64,000 nt of DNA from Ostreibacterium oceani. GTDB taxonomy: Bacteria; Pseudomonadota; Gammaproteobacteria; Cardiobacteriales; Ostreibacteriaceae. The DNA lies in the NCBI RefSeq assembly GCF_009362845.1, contig NZ_WHNW01000001.1:62001-126000 (forward strand). The letters run 5' to 3'. A program made the position numbers and the translations under genes. The first letter of the stretch is position 1; each line of letters begins with the position of its first letter. Shown one piece after another: positions 9,562 through 19,596 of the stretch. The notes below the pieces were generated by a model. That model was not told the DNA's origin and searched no databases. It saw only the letters and a list, made by a program, of their open reading frames with translations.

Positions 9562-11562
9562 TTAGGCGGGCAGCCCCTCAGCCGTCGCTGTCACAGTTGC
9601 TTCAAAAAAGACATCGCCATCGATGCTATTATTGACGCGATTCTCGTCAATGTGATAGGTCGTTGTTAACGAAATAGCGCCAGCGGCTTTAGCAGATGCT
9701 TCGGCATTTTGCCCTGCGTGTTGTTGAGCAAAGGTAATGGCTTGTTCATAGTCTTCAAAGTCTTTGATAATGTCGAAGGCATGGACACGATAAACCCCTT
9801 GCTGTGCCTCGGTAATCGTAATGCTGACGGTTTGCTTAACATTGGTGGCAACCGCACCAATCGCGTTTGATACCGCGGCATGTTCAGGCATAATCAAACT
9901 GCTATGGATGCGTTGTGACACTTGTGGATAAAAGCTCGCGACAGGGCCGCCAACGGCAACCAGATGGTAGTCGCGTGCAAAGTTTAAATCGAATAAGCTC
10001 TCGGCTTTGTTTTTGCCCCAAAGCAATTCACCGATTAATTCAGCCAGTGCCTCCGTCGGGAGGTCTTTGATTTGGTATTCGCCCTCATCTAGTGCAACCG
10101 TAATTAGTGTGTTGGCAATACAGTCAATCACACGGTCAGTAATGGCTTGGCAAGCGCTTTGAATGTCATCAGCTTCCCAAGTGCCTAGCCCATAAACACG
10201 ACGCATTTGTTTAATCCAGATTTTTGCGCCAATCTCAGCGCCTTCGACAGACCAGTGTGACATTTTTCCTAATACGTGGGCGGCGTCTGATGGGGTAAAG
10301 CCGCTGTAAAGCACCATGCCTTTACGTTGCAAACGCGCGACAGCACGGGCTAAGTGATTATCACTGACGACCAGCGATTCAATTTCTAATGGTCCTTTTT
10401 GCAAGGTTTCCCATGCGCGCATTTCTTCATCATCGAGCTGTTCTTGTAATAGCGCGTTGGTATAGAGCGGGACGGCAAAGCGATTACTACGGGTGCTTGG
10501 TGCGAGTTTGTTTTGTGCGGTGAGTTGCGCAATGACTTCTGGGTGTTTGTCGCATAGTAAGCTCATTGGCATGACGCGACGGGGGCCAATCGCAATTTTA
10601 CCGCTGCTACCGCCAAATTTAACTTCGCTATCACCGCCAAGGCCGACAGCATGGACGGCAATGGCATTGACCATGGGTGACCAGTTGCCGACTTTAGCGC
10701 CGTGGGCGTTGATTTTAGGTTGGCCGTCACGAATGATGGCAATGTCTGTTGTCGTGCCGCCCATGTCGGCAACGATGAGGTTTTTTTTGCCTGACAATAG
10801 CGCGGCACCCATCACGGACGCGGCTGGTCCAGATAATATCGTCTCAACGGGTTTTTTTTGCGCCGTTTTCGCATTAATGAGCGTGCCATCTCCTTTGACA
10901 ATCATCAGCGGGGCGTTAATGCCAAAATCTATTTTAATCGCCTCGACGGACGTGATGAGCTCTTTGGTAAAGCTAATGAGTCGTGCGTTCAGTACGGAGG
11001 TCAGCGCACGTCTAGGCGCATCGAGTGCCCGGGATAACTCATAACCACAAGTAACTGGTTTGTCACAAATCGATTGAATCATTTCTTGCAAGGCTTTTTC
11101 GTGTTCGGTGTTGCGTACTGAAAACATCGAAGAAATAGCGATGGCAGACACATGCGCGTGGTTTTTTTCGATGATACGCCGCGCGCTATCTAAATCAAGC
11201 GGCGCAGTGGGTTTGCCTGCAGCAGAATGACCGCCTTGGATAATATGGACGTGACTTTGCCCAATGATTTCAGGGATTTTGACGCGTGCTAACTGTTTGT
11301 CAGAATAGCCAGCAAACAGCCCCAAAACGGGGTTTCCCTGTTCTTCGACAACGGCATTGGTGGCTAATGTGGTGGATAGAGAGACGAGTTTGATTTCAGT
11401 TAAGTACTCGGTAGGTAGTTGTTTGATTGCTTGGCGAATGCCGTCTGCTAAACAGTGCCGTGTGGTTAATGATTTAGCGGTGGCGATAACCTGTTTATCG
11501 TCAGAAAGTAAAACGGCATCAGTATAAGTGCCGCCAGTATCAATACCGAGAGAATAAGCCAT
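9562..11562 (-). CDS. Hydantoinase/oxoprolinase family protein (HyuA-like), orphan
   Basis: ASKHA-fold protein related to subunit A of ATP-dependent hydantoinases, 5-oxoprolinases and acetone carboxylases. The N-terminal hydantoinase/oxoprolinase domain opens with LGIDTGGTYTDAVLL, and the second phosphate-binding motif VADMGGTTTDIAII lies near residue 270. The 666-aa length fits HyuA. The subunit-B gene that normally accompanies it is not adjacent (iscS downstream, purH upstream), so the substrate cannot be inferred. A start at 11562 is supported by AGGAGG-like sequence just before the ATG. A role in ring-opening of a small amide is family knowledge only. Confidence 0.8.
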   Translation of the reverse strand: MAYSLGIDTGGTYTDAVLLSDDKQVIATAKSLTTRHCLADGIRQAIKQLPTEYLTEIKLVSLSTTLATNAVVEEQGNPVLGLFAGYSDKQLARVKIPEIIGQSHVHIIQGGHSAAGKPTAPLDLDSARRIIEKNHAHVSAIAISSMFSVRNTEHEKALQEMIQSICDKPVTCGYELSRALDAPRRALTSVLNARLISFTKELITSVEAIKIDFGINAPLMIVKGDGTLINAKTAQKKPVETILSGPAASVMGAALLSGKKNLIVADMGGTTTDIAIIRDGQPKINAHGAKVGNWSPMVNAIAVHAVGLGGDSEVKFGGSSGKIAIGPRRVMPMSLLCDKHPEVIAQLTAQNKLAPSTRSNRFAVPLYTNALLQEQLDDEEMRAWETLQKGPLEIESLVVSDNHLARAVARLQRKGMVLYSGFTPSDAAHVLGKMSHWSVEGAEIGAKIWIKQMRRVYGLGTWEADDIQSACQAITDRVIDCIANTLITVALDEGEYQIKDLPTEALAELIGELLWGKNKAESLFDLNFARDYHLVAVGGPVASFYPQVSQRIHSSLIMPEHAAVSNAIGAVATNVKQTVSITITEAQQGVYRVHAFDIIKDFEDYEQAITFAQQHAGQNAEASAKAAGAISLTTTYHIDENRVNNSIDGDVFFEATVTATAEGLPA

Positions 11563-11667
11563 AGGAGGTGCTCCAAGTGTTGGTTGAGTTGACTATTTTG
11601 CGGGTTTAAGTAGAGTATTTAGCTAGGCTGGTTAGATTGGTTAGGTTAATCAAGTTAATCAGGTTAA

Positions 11668-13254
11668 TCAGTGTTTAAAATGTCTCACGCCAGTAAAAAT
11701 CATCGCGATATCATGGGTGTTTGCTGCCTCGATGACTTCATCATCACGCATGCCACCACCGGGTTGGATGACTGCCGTTGCGCCGTGCTTTGCTGCATTT
11801 TCAAGCCCGTCTCGGAAGGGGAAGAATGCATCACTTGCCATGACCGCACCTTGTAGGCTAAGGTTTTGTTCTTGGGCTTTGATGCTCGCAATTAACGAAG
11901 AGTGGACGCGACTCGTTTGCCCACAGCCAATACCAACTGTCATTTTATCTTTGGCAAAGACGATGGCGTTTGATTTGACGTGTTTGACCGCTTTCCATGC
12001 AAACATAAGGTCATGCAGTTCATTTGGTGTTGGTTCGCGGTTAGTCACGACGCGAAAGTCAACGTCACTTAAGGGTAAGTTATCCGCGCTTTGTATTAAT
12101 AAACCACCTGAGATGCGATGTAGTAACTGGATGTCTTTCGGTTGTTCATAATGCTCACCTAGCGCTAACACACGAATATTGGGTTTTTCAGATAAAACGT
12201 CAAGCGCTTCGCGGCTGACCAAAGGGGCGATGAGGACTTCGACGAACTGGCGTTTGATAATTGTCTTTGCGGTCGTGAGATCCAATGGTCGATTAAACGC
12301 AATAATGCCACCAAATGCGGACGTTGGGTCACAGCGATAAGCGCTTTCGTAAGCATCTAATAGCGTGTCGCCTTCGGCGATGCCACACGGATTAGCGTGT
12401 TTGACAATCACACAAGTTAACTCATCATACTCATAAGCAGCTGCTACTGCCGCATCGGCATCAGCGAGATTGTTATAAGATAGCGGTTTGCCTTGGAGCA
12501 ATTGGGCATTGGCAATGCCAGCTTCGTGAGAACCGAGAGGAACATACAGCGAGGCATTTTGATGGGGGTTTTCACCGTAGCGTAGCACTTGTTTTTGCTG
12601 AAACGCTTCAATATGTAGGGTCGGTGTGTCTATGTTGTTTTCTGATTTATGATGCGCGTGACTATTTTGTCGGCTTAAATAATTGGCGATTTGGGCATCG
12701 TACTGGGCCGTATGCGCGTAAACTTTGCTTGCCAATTGTTTGCGGGTGGTTAATGAAACGCTGTTGTCGTTGGCTTGCATTTCTTGGAGGATAGCGCTGT
12801 AGTCCGAAGGATCAGTAATGACAGTGACGCGCTCATGATTTTTGGCGCCAGCACGCAACATGGCAGGGCCGCCAATATCAATATTTTCTACGGCGGTTGC
12901 ATAATCGCAGTTGGGTTCGGCGATGGTGGCGGCGAAAGGGTATAAGTTAACAACGAGCATATCGGTAGGCAAGATGCCGTGCTGTGCCATGACGGTATCG
13001 TCTTGGTTAAGGCGGCCGAGCAAACTGCCGTGGACCTTGGGGTGCAGCGTTTTAACGCGTCCGCCCATGATTTCTGGGAATTGTGTATAGTCTTCGATCG
13101 CCGTGACGGGGATTGCATGCGAGGAAAGGAGCTTGGCTGTTCCGCCTGTGGACAATATTTCAACGCCCATCTGCTGTAAAGCCTTGGCAAATTCAACTAA
13201 GTTACTTTTGTCAGAAACGCTAAGAATAGCGCGTTTTATTGTGATTTTTTCCAT
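11668..13254 (-). CDS. purH: Bifunctional AICAR formyltransferase / IMP cyclohydrolase
   Basis: Catalyses the last two steps of purine synthesis: AICAR to FAICAR to IMP. The N-terminal MGS-like domain (about residues 1-140) begins AILSVSDKSNLVEFA and has STGGTAKLL. The AICAR transformylase part has LRYGENPHQ, KHANPCG, and the C-terminal AVIQPGGGMRDDEVI motif. I take ATG 13254 (528 aa, E. coli-like N terminus), preceded by GGGG; an in-frame ATG at 13266 adds four residues but has no ribosome-binding site. The AT-poor gap downstream holds TTAATCAGG-like repeats. Confidence 0.96.
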   Translation of the reverse strand: MEKITIKRAILSVSDKSNLVEFAKALQQMGVEILSTGGTAKLLSSHAIPVTAIEDYTQFPEIMGGRVKTLHPKVHGSLLGRLNQDDTVMAQHGILPTDMLVVNLYPFAATIAEPNCDYATAVENIDIGGPAMLRAGAKNHERVTVITDPSDYSAILQEMQANDNSVSLTTRKQLASKVYAHTAQYDAQIANYLSRQNSHAHHKSENNIDTPTLHIEAFQQKQVLRYGENPHQNASLYVPLGSHEAGIANAQLLQGKPLSYNNLADADAAVAAAYEYDELTCVIVKHANPCGIAEGDTLLDAYESAYRCDPTSAFGGIIAFNRPLDLTTAKTIIKRQFVEVLIAPLVSREALDVLSEKPNIRVLALGEHYEQPKDIQLLHRISGGLLIQSADNLPLSDVDFRVVTNREPTPNELHDLMFAWKAVKHVKSNAIVFAKDKMTVGIGCGQTSRVHSSLIASIKAQEQNLSLQGAVMASDAFFPFRDGLENAAKHGATAVIQPGGGMRDDEVIEAANTHDIAMIFTGVRHFKH

Positions 13255-13266
13255 GTTTTGCCCCAT

Positions 13267-13788
13267 GTTTGTCAGTCACTAATTAGCGTTAAATGTGGTC
13301 GCATTAAGCGTCGTGTATTCATCTGCTGTGATACCATCTACTGCGATAATAATTGGCTACGGCATTCTACTACGGCATTCTACTACGGTTTTTTCAGTTA
13401 GGATGGCGCTTTGGTGCTGGTTAGTGCCTACCGCATTGCTCAGCCGCAGTGCCTGCCGCATTGCCTAGCCCTTGTTGGTTGATATCATACCATGCCTTTT
13501 TATCTATATTCCAACGCTATCTGCTAAATTTGTGGATTTATGGCCTTAGCGGTTCTCTTAACAAATCGATATTGTGTTAATTTAACGAATACTTGTTATT
13601 ATTTTTTATCCGTTTTGTTGAGGATTATCGAGTGCATTTCAAAGCACTAAATAATTAAATGCAGTAATGGATAAAAAAGCACTCAATCGTCAGTCGCTTT
13701 TTTGATAAACTATAGCGATGACGATAGGTATGGAAATAAATACGCTTTTTGCCCCGATTTTTTGCATCAGGCCGCCAAGCAATAACCA
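13267..13788. other. Divergent purH/lptD intergenic region
   Basis: About 520 bp between divergent genes. It contains two exact 13-bp copies of GGCATTCTACTAC (13361-13386) and an AT-rich stretch near 13550-13640 that could carry promoters for both sides. No PurR-like box or convincing promoter was recognised, and no small gene is supported. Confidence 0.6.
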
Positions 13789-15996
13789 ATGCACATGAAG
13801 AAAACTTGGATTTTATGGTTTTTTACCCCCTTGTTTGCCCCTGGGTTTGGCGTGGCTTTAGAGTGCCCGGTGGATACGCTGGCGCCGTATACCTGGGGGA
13901 ATAATCGTGCTGATGAGCGCATTAATGTATCCGCAGACACCTCAGAAGTCTCGGATATCCTAGCAAGCTTTAGTGGTGATGTGGCGGCCAGCCGTGGCCA
14001 AGAAATTTTTCGAGCCAATGAAATTCACTACGATAGACAACATGAGGTTATTCATTCTCCGCAACTCATTTACGGCAATCCTGAGTTTGCCATTTCTGCG
14101 GGGGAATCGTCCTACCAAATGGGCAACGAACAAGGCGTTTTTCAGGATTTAGCGTATTACTTGCCCAAACGTCAAGCACTGGGTAGCGCCAAGACACTTA
14201 AAGCCGATAGAAAAAAACAAACGGAGGCATTAACCGAAGCGACTTATACGACCTGTCCACGATTATCGCCCAACTGGAGCATCAAAGCCCGAGAGCTTGA
14301 GCTCAATCATGTTACGGGTGTTGCAAAGGCGAGGCATGCCACTTTTCGTGTCAAGGACACACCGATTTTTTATTTGCCTTATGTGAGTTTTCCGTTAAAT
14401 GACGAACGAAAGACTGGCTTTTTAGTGCCAGAAGCCAGTCTTTCTGAAAATAGAGGGGTTGATTTGACACTGCCTTTTTACATTAATATTGCGGCCAACC
14501 AAGATGCGACCTTGTTCCCACGATTAATGTCAAAACGTGGCTTTATGTTAGGCGGTGAATATCGTTATTTGCTGGCAAAGCTATCGGGTACTGTTAGCGC
14601 AAACTATTTGCCCGATGACCAAAAAACCAATCAAAAACGCTGGTCGTTTAAATCGGCGCATGACTACCGACCCAATGATCGGATTGCCATCAGTGCATTG
14701 TTGCAGCGGGTTTCGGATGATACCTATTTAAATGACTTTGAAAACACGTTAGATTTGACTAACGAGAGTTTTCTGGATAGTCGCTTGTCAGGTAGCTATC
14801 AGTTTACACCCAATTATCGTTTTTCGGGGCGTGTTGAATCCTATCAGGTGGTTAATAACGCCTACACAACAGCAGACAAGCCGTATGATATATTGCCTAG
14901 GTTGCAGGGCAACGGACGTTGGTTTGTTGGTGATGGTTGGATTTTTAATGCAGATACCGAATTAACCAATTTTGATAAGGCGGATACCATATCTGGCGTG
15001 CGGGTTGACCAAAGCTTATCTGCGGAGTATTTTTATCAAAATGCCTTTGCGTTTATTAATCCTAAGCTGGGTTACCGATTTACGTATTATAATTTACGCA
15101 ATGAAAGCGCGGATCAGCCGACACGCATCACCCGTTCTATTCCAACGTTTAGCCTAGACAGTGGTTTGTTTTTTGAGCGTCAAACCAGTTGGTTTGGGCG
15201 CAGTGCAACCCAAACACTAGAGCCGCGGTTGTTTTATTTACGCACCCCTTATGTCAACCAATCTGCGATTCCTGATTTTGATACCGCGGCAATAGACATC
15301 TCTTATGATGCCTTATTTTTGACGAATCGGTTTAATGGCAAAGACCGAATTGGCGATGCCAATCAATTAACGACAGCCATTAGCACGGCGTATCTTGATA
15401 ACCAATCGGGTCGAGAGCTGGCACGCTTGTCCGTCGGACAAATTCAATATTTCCAAAACCGAAAAGTTTCGTTATTAGACAGTGTTGCCAGTGCGTCTCG
15501 GTCGAGTGTCATTGGCGAAGGCAGTTTGTCGCTTAATTCACGGTTAAAATTACGTGGGTTGATTTATCATAATGTCGATACGGAACAAACCGAAAAATCC
15601 ATGTTAGGGTTGACTTATGCCTCAGGAGAAGGCAATGTGGTGAGCCTAAGCCACCTCTATGATATTGATAGTTATGAGCAGTTTGACTTTAGCGGCGCGT
15701 GGCGTTTGAGCGACCAGTGGCGTGGTTTTTGGCGATGGAATTATTCTTTACAGTATAAAAAACCCATTGATATGTTAGCGGGTATTGAATATGCGGATTG
15801 TTGTTGGGCTGTGCGCTTGCTGGCACGGCAACAACGTGATAACTTGGGGCGTGAATTAAGTGACAGTACTTCTGAGGATTTAGAGACCACGATGTATCTT
15901 GAGTTTGTGTTACGTGGGCTGGGTAATGTGGGTAATGATACGACGCGATTGCTACAGGATGTGATTCCTGGTTATCGGAAAATTAACTATGAATAA
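13789..15996 (+). CDS. lptD: LPS-assembly protein LptD (outer-membrane translocon)
   Basis: Outer-membrane beta-barrel that, with the plug lipoprotein LptE, inserts LPS into the outer leaflet. A short signal peptide (KKTWILWFFTPLFAPGFGVA) is followed by an OstA/LptA-like jellyroll domain (about 45-160) and the large barrel. Paired cysteines (CPV near residue 25, TCPR near 155, CCW near 665) fit the inter-domain disulfides of the family. At 735 aa it is shorter than E. coli LptD (784). Start ATG 13789 or 13795; neither has a strong Shine-Dalgarno. Its partner lptE is encoded at 44.4-45.0 kb. It overlaps surA by 8 bp. Confidence 0.94.
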   Translation: MHMKKTWILWFFTPLFAPGFGVALECPVDTLAPYTWGNNRADERINVSADTSEVSDILASFSGDVAASRGQEIFRANEIHYDRQHEVIHSPQLIYGNPEFAISAGESSYQMGNEQGVFQDLAYYLPKRQALGSAKTLKADRKKQTEALTEATYTTCPRLSPNWSIKARELELNHVTGVAKARHATFRVKDTPIFYLPYVSFPLNDERKTGFLVPEASLSENRGVDLTLPFYINIAANQDATLFPRLMSKRGFMLGGEYRYLLAKLSGTVSANYLPDDQKTNQKRWSFKSAHDYRPNDRIAISALLQRVSDDTYLNDFENTLDLTNESFLDSRLSGSYQFTPNYRFSGRVESYQVVNNAYTTADKPYDILPRLQGNGRWFVGDGWIFNADTELTNFDKADTISGVRVDQSLSAEYFYQNAFAFINPKLGYRFTYYNLRNESADQPTRITRSIPTFSLDSGLFFERQTSWFGRSATQTLEPRLFYLRTPYVNQSAIPDFDTAAIDISYDALFLTNRFNGKDRIGDANQLTTAISTAYLDNQSGRELARLSVGQIQYFQNRKVSLLDSVASASRSSVIGEGSLSLNSRLKLRGLIYHNVDTEQTEKSMLGLTYASGEGNVVSLSHLYDIDSYEQFDFSGAWRLSDQWRGFWRWNYSLQYKKPIDMLAGIEYADCCWAVRLLARQQRDNLGRELSDSTSEDLETTMYLEFVLRGLGNVGNDTTRLLQDVIPGYRKINYE

Positions 15997-17482
15997 AAAA
16001 TGTAATGATATGATAAAAAAAAATAAAAAAGCAAACATAATGCGACGACAGGCATGCCTGCAATGGATAACGGCGGTCATGGCAAGCGGGATGCTATCTG
16101 TGCTATCTGTACTATTGGCACCAAGCTTTGCTCAGGCGCAGACCTTAGACACCCTAGAGTTTGGTCCGCAAAACGAGTCCAAGGGTGAGCGCTTAGATGA
16201 AATTATCGCAGTCGTTGAGCGTGATGTCATTACCGCACGCGAGCTGACACATATTCCCGCCGAACAAAGAGCCAATGCGCTACAACAGCTCATTATCGAA
16301 AAACTCTTGTTGCAACAAGCTGCATCTGCCAATATTGCCGTGGGTGATACCGCTATTAATATCGCGATGGAGGAATTGGCGCAGTCTCAGGATAAAACAC
16401 TGGCGCAGCTGCAGTCATCGTTATCAGCGGTCGAATATGCTGCGCTACGCGATAGTGTCAAAAAAGAACTGATGATTTCACGACTGCAACAACAAGTGGT
16501 TAATAGCTTAGTCCAGATATCGGATAGAGAAATTGCCGATGTCATGGAAAATCAACTGCGTACCGTAGGCGACCGGGTTAATTTGGTGGATGTGTTGGTA
16601 CAAGTCCCCGAATCGGCCGACCCTGCGGTATTGCGTGCTGCCCAAGAAAAAACGGCAGTGATTAGACGCCGCCTAGCAACCGAACCGCCAGAGCAAGTCG
16701 CCGCAGATTACGATGATGTGTTTTATAATCCGTTGGGCTGGGTCGAGCTGGGTGTCATTCCACCGAATTTTGCCGAGGTGTTGGTTGACCAGCCGATTGG
16801 TGAATTTTCACAACCGATTGTTGATCGCGATGGGATTCATTTGCTAAAAGTGTTGGCAAGAGAAACCGCCAATAACACGACGAATACGCGCCAACGCAAT
16901 AATGACGGGAATAACGAAGTTAATAACGACCAAGCTGGGACAGCCTCAGGTAATGCCACAACGAGCGATACAGGTAGCGATACAAGTGGCGCTAAAAGTG
17001 GCGCTAAAAGTGGCAATAAAGGTGGCAATAAAGGTGATGTCGCAAGGCAAGAAACATTGGTTTCGCATATCCTGATTCGAGATAATAATAACCCCGAGGC
17101 AAAATCCCAGATTGACGCCATTTATGAGCGCTTGCAAGCGGGCGAAACATTTGCCGCGCTGGCAAAAACGGCCTCACAAGACGTTGCCTCAGCAGTTAAA
17201 GGCGGCGATTTGGGCTGGGTGGCGGCTGGTCAAATGGTGCCTGAATTTGAACGCGCGATGCAGGCGACCGACATCGGTGAAATCACGGCGCCGATTAAAA
17301 CACCATTTGGCTATCACATTATTCAAGTCAATGACCGCCGCTTGTTAACTGAAAATAATCGCGCGCTACTTGAGCAGCAGGCGAGACAAACAATTTTCCG
17401 ACGCAAAGCGGCACAAGAGTGGGAGCTATGGCTGTCTCGGCTACGAGATGAGGCGTATGTTGATATTCGCATTGAGCAATAA
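15989..17482 (+). CDS. surA: Periplasmic chaperone / peptidyl-prolyl isomerase SurA
   Basis: Escorts outer-membrane proteins such as LptD and BamA substrates across the periplasm. A long basic N region and hydrophobic segment end at a signal cleavage site FAQAQ (about residue 50). Then come the SurA N-terminal chaperone domain (LDEIIAVVERDVITARE), a degenerate first parvulin domain (about 200-290), a low-complexity Asn/Gly/Ser linker with four 12-bp repeats, and a well-conserved second parvulin domain (SHILIR...GGDLGWV...FGYHIIQV). At 497 aa it exceeds E. coli SurA (428), mostly through the linker. GGAA before ATG 15989 supports this start; the 8-bp overlap with lptD implies coupling. Confidence 0.93.
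   Translation: MNKKCNDMIKKNKKANIMRRQACLQWITAVMASGMLSVLSVLLAPSFAQAQTLDTLEFGPQNESKGERLDEIIAVVERDVITARELTHIPAEQRANALQQLIIEKLLLQQAASANIAVGDTAINIAMEELAQSQDKTLAQLQSSLSAVEYAALRDSVKKELMISRLQQQVVNSLVQISDREIADVMENQLRTVGDRVNLVDVLVQVPESADPAVLRAAQEKTAVIRRRLATEPPEQVAADYDDVFYNPLGWVELGVIPPNFAEVLVDQPIGEFSQPIVDRDGIHLLKVLARETANNTTNTRQRNNDGNNEVNNDQAGTASGNATTSDTGSDTSGAKSGAKSGNKGGNKGDVARQETLVSHILIRDNNNPEAKSQIDAIYERLQAGETFAALAKTASQDVASAVKGGDLGWVAAGQMVPEFERAMQATDIGEITAPIKTPFGYHIIQVNDRRLLTENNRALLEQQARQTIFRRKAAQEWELWLSRLRDEAYVDIRIEQ
16985..17032 (+). repeat. In-frame 12-bp tandem repeat in the surA linker
   Basis: Four copies of a 12-bp unit, two AGTGGCGCTAAA and two with GCAATAAA endings, encode Ser/Gly-Gly-Ala/Asn-Lys between the two parvulin domains. 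Confidence 0.9.
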
Positions 17483-17649
17483 TGTATATTGAGCAATAAC
17501 TATTCTGCATAACCATGAGCGGCTTTTCGGTATTTGTAGTTACCCTCGATTGTGCTCGATTGTGCGCAATTGAGCGCAATTGCGCGTAGTTTGCTGTGAT
17601 GCATGCTGTTAGTTTGGATGCGGACTGTGAGATGTGGTCGTTACCGCCG

Positions 17650-17700
17650 CATAACTTATCAGGGCGCATAACTTATCAGGGAGCATAACTTATCAGGGAG
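17650..17700 (+). repeat. 17-bp tandem repeat carrying the pdxA ribosome-binding site
   Basis: Three back-to-back copies of CATAACTTATCAGGGAG (the first ends GCG) run directly into the pdxA start. The last GGGAG lies 4-5 bases before ATG 17705, so the Shine-Dalgarno is itself part of the repeat and is present in near-duplicate. Confidence 0.9.
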
Positions 17701-17704
17701 CAAT

Positions 17705-18793
17705 ATGACTGAACCTGCCTTTATTTTAACAACGGGTGAGCCCGCAGGGATTGGTCCTGATCTTTGTGTACAATTGGCGTTGGAGCTGGCCAATGACAAT
17801 ATTGTGTTGTGCGGCGACATTGATTTGTTGCGTGAACGGGCGGTGGCGTTGGGCGTTGATGTTGAGTTTTGTCTGTTTGACGATAGCCAACAACGCCGCA
17901 AAGTTAGTAACAAAACTAACCAGGCGATTGCAGTCAAGCATATTGCACTGGCGACACCTGTTGTGCCAGGTCAATTAGATTGTCGCAATGCCCACTATGT
18001 CCTCGCAATGTTAACGGAGGCGGTCACCGGTTGCCAGCGAGGTGACTATGCAGGCATCATCACCGCACCTATCCACAAAGGCATCATCTGTGACGCAGGT
18101 GTTGCGTTTTCTGGGCATACCGAGTTTTTTGCCGAAAAATTACAAGTGCCTTGCCCTGTGATGCTATTGGCGAGCGCGAATTTAAAAGTCGCACTAGTGA
18201 CGACCCATTTGCCGCTTCGTGATGTGGCGAGTGCAATTACCCCAGCCCGCCTACGACAGACGTTAAAAATTATCGCCGAGGATGGGCAGCGTTACTTGAC
18301 AAACGGCCGCGCACTGTCGATTGGTGTTTGTGGTCTAAACCCACACGCAGGCGAATCAGGGCATTTGGGAAATGAGGAAATAACGGTGATTAACCCCGTG
18401 CTGGCATCGCTTCGCGCCTCAGGAGTTAATGTGTCTGATGCGATGCCTGCTGATACGATTTTTGCGCCGCATCATGTCAGTCAGTTTGATGTGATTGTTG
18501 CCATGTATCATGATCAGGGGCTTGCTGTGATTAAATCGCATGATTTCGGTGGTTGTGTCAATATCACGCTGGGGTTGCCCATTATTCGTACATCGGTTGA
18601 TCATGGCACGGCGCTGGATTTGGCGGGGGCGGGCAAAGCTAACCCCAATAGCCTGCGCTGCGCCATCGCAATGGCGAAACAGATGGTAACAAACGCACAA
18701 AAAGATAAGGCAAGAAACACAACAGATAACACAACAACTAACGCCAGTCTCAGTTATCCACCCGACAATCAACCGACAAAAGAGAAAGACTAA
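17705..18793 (+). CDS. pdxA: 4-hydroxythreonine-4-phosphate dehydrogenase PdxA
   Basis: NAD-dependent oxidation of 4-phosphohydroxy-L-threonine in DXP-dependent pyridoxal phosphate synthesis. TTGEPAGIGPDL at the N terminus, the metal/substrate motifs TAPIHKG, FSGHTEFFAE and MYHDQGLAVIK, and the closing RTSVDHGTALDLAG are all present. At 362 aa it has about 30 extra C-terminal residues of low complexity. The ribosome-binding site GGGAG lies in a tandem repeat. The stop overlaps the ksgA start by one base. The lptD-surA-pdxA-ksgA order is the usual gammaproteobacterial one. Confidence 0.95.
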   Translation: MTEPAFILTTGEPAGIGPDLCVQLALELANDNIVLCGDIDLLRERAVALGVDVEFCLFDDSQQRRKVSNKTNQAIAVKHIALATPVVPGQLDCRNAHYVLAMLTEAVTGCQRGDYAGIITAPIHKGIICDAGVAFSGHTEFFAEKLQVPCPVMLLASANLKVALVTTHLPLRDVASAITPARLRQTLKIIAEDGQRYLTNGRALSIGVCGLNPHAGESGHLGNEEITVINPVLASLRASGVNVSDAMPADTIFAPHHVSQFDVIVAMYHDQGLAVIKSHDFGGCVNITLGLPIIRTSVDHGTALDLAGAGKANPNSLRCAIAMAKQMVTNAQKDKARNTTDNTTTNASLSYPPDNQPTKEKD

Positions 18794-19596
18794 TGTCTAA
18801 ACCACGCCGACAAAAAAGCCCCGTTACGGCCAAAAAACAATTAGGGCAGCATTTCTTAACGGATGAATCGATTATTAGGCGAATCGTTCAAGCAATTGCC
18901 CCGAATCCCCACGCCGCATTCTTAGAAATTGGTCCAGGTTTGGGGGCAATTACATTGCCCATGTTGTCTGAGTGTAAGCGGCTAACCGTCATTGAGTTGG
19001 ATACCCGTGTTATTCCCCTATTGCGTGCTAACGCAGCATTGATTGGCACGCTGGAGATTATTGAAGCGGATGTGTTGACCGTTGATTTCAATGCACTGCT
19101 AGGCGATAAGCCGTGGCATGTGTTTGGTAACTTGCCTTACAATATTTCTACGCCGATTTTGTTTGCGCTGTGTCCTGTGCAGTCGATTGTGGATATGGTG
19201 TTTATGCTGCAAAAAGAAGTCGTTGAACGTATGGATGCGCAAACGGGCGAGCCTGCTTATGGACGGTTATCGGTGATGTTGCAACAGTATTTTGATGTGG
19301 CGTATTTGTTTGATGTGCCAGCTACGGCGTTTAGCCCGCCACCTAAAGTCACTTCGGCAATGGTAAGCTTAAAACGCTTGCCGCAGCCGCGCTGGCAAGT
19401 AAATGACAATCAGGTATTTTCTGCCGTAGTCAAACAAGCTTTTTCTATGCGCCGAAAAACCCTACGTAATGCGCTAAAACCAATCATGGATGCAGAGACG
19501 CTAGCAGCACTCGGGGTGGATGCGGATTTGCGTGCAGAAAAAATTGACGGCGCGATATTTGCGAAAATCGCCAATGCGTTGAGCGTTAAGAGTTAA
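18793..19596 (+). CDS. rsmA: 16S rRNA (adenine1518/1519-N6)-dimethyltransferase
   Basis: Dimethylates two adjacent adenines in helix 45 of 16S rRNA late in 30S assembly (also called KsgA). It begins KKQLGQHFLTDESI, has the SAM-binding motif LEIGPGLGAIT and the catalytic NLPYNISTP motif, and ends in the FSMRRKTLRNAL region. The 267-aa length is normal. Its start codon shares a base with the pdxA stop (TAATG). The apaG and apaH genes that commonly follow are missing; a TRAP operon with its own promoter begins 310 bp downstream. Confidence 0.97.
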   Translation: MSKPRRQKSPVTAKKQLGQHFLTDESIIRRIVQAIAPNPHAAFLEIGPGLGAITLPMLSECKRLTVIELDTRVIPLLRANAALIGTLEIIEADVLTVDFNALLGDKPWHVFGNLPYNISTPILFALCPVQSIVDMVFMLQKEVVERMDAQTGEPAYGRLSVMLQQYFDVAYLFDVPATAFSPPPKVTSAMVSLKRLPQPRWQVNDNQVFSAVVKQAFSMRRKTLRNALKPIMDAETLAALGVDADLRAEKIDGAIFAKIANALSVKS

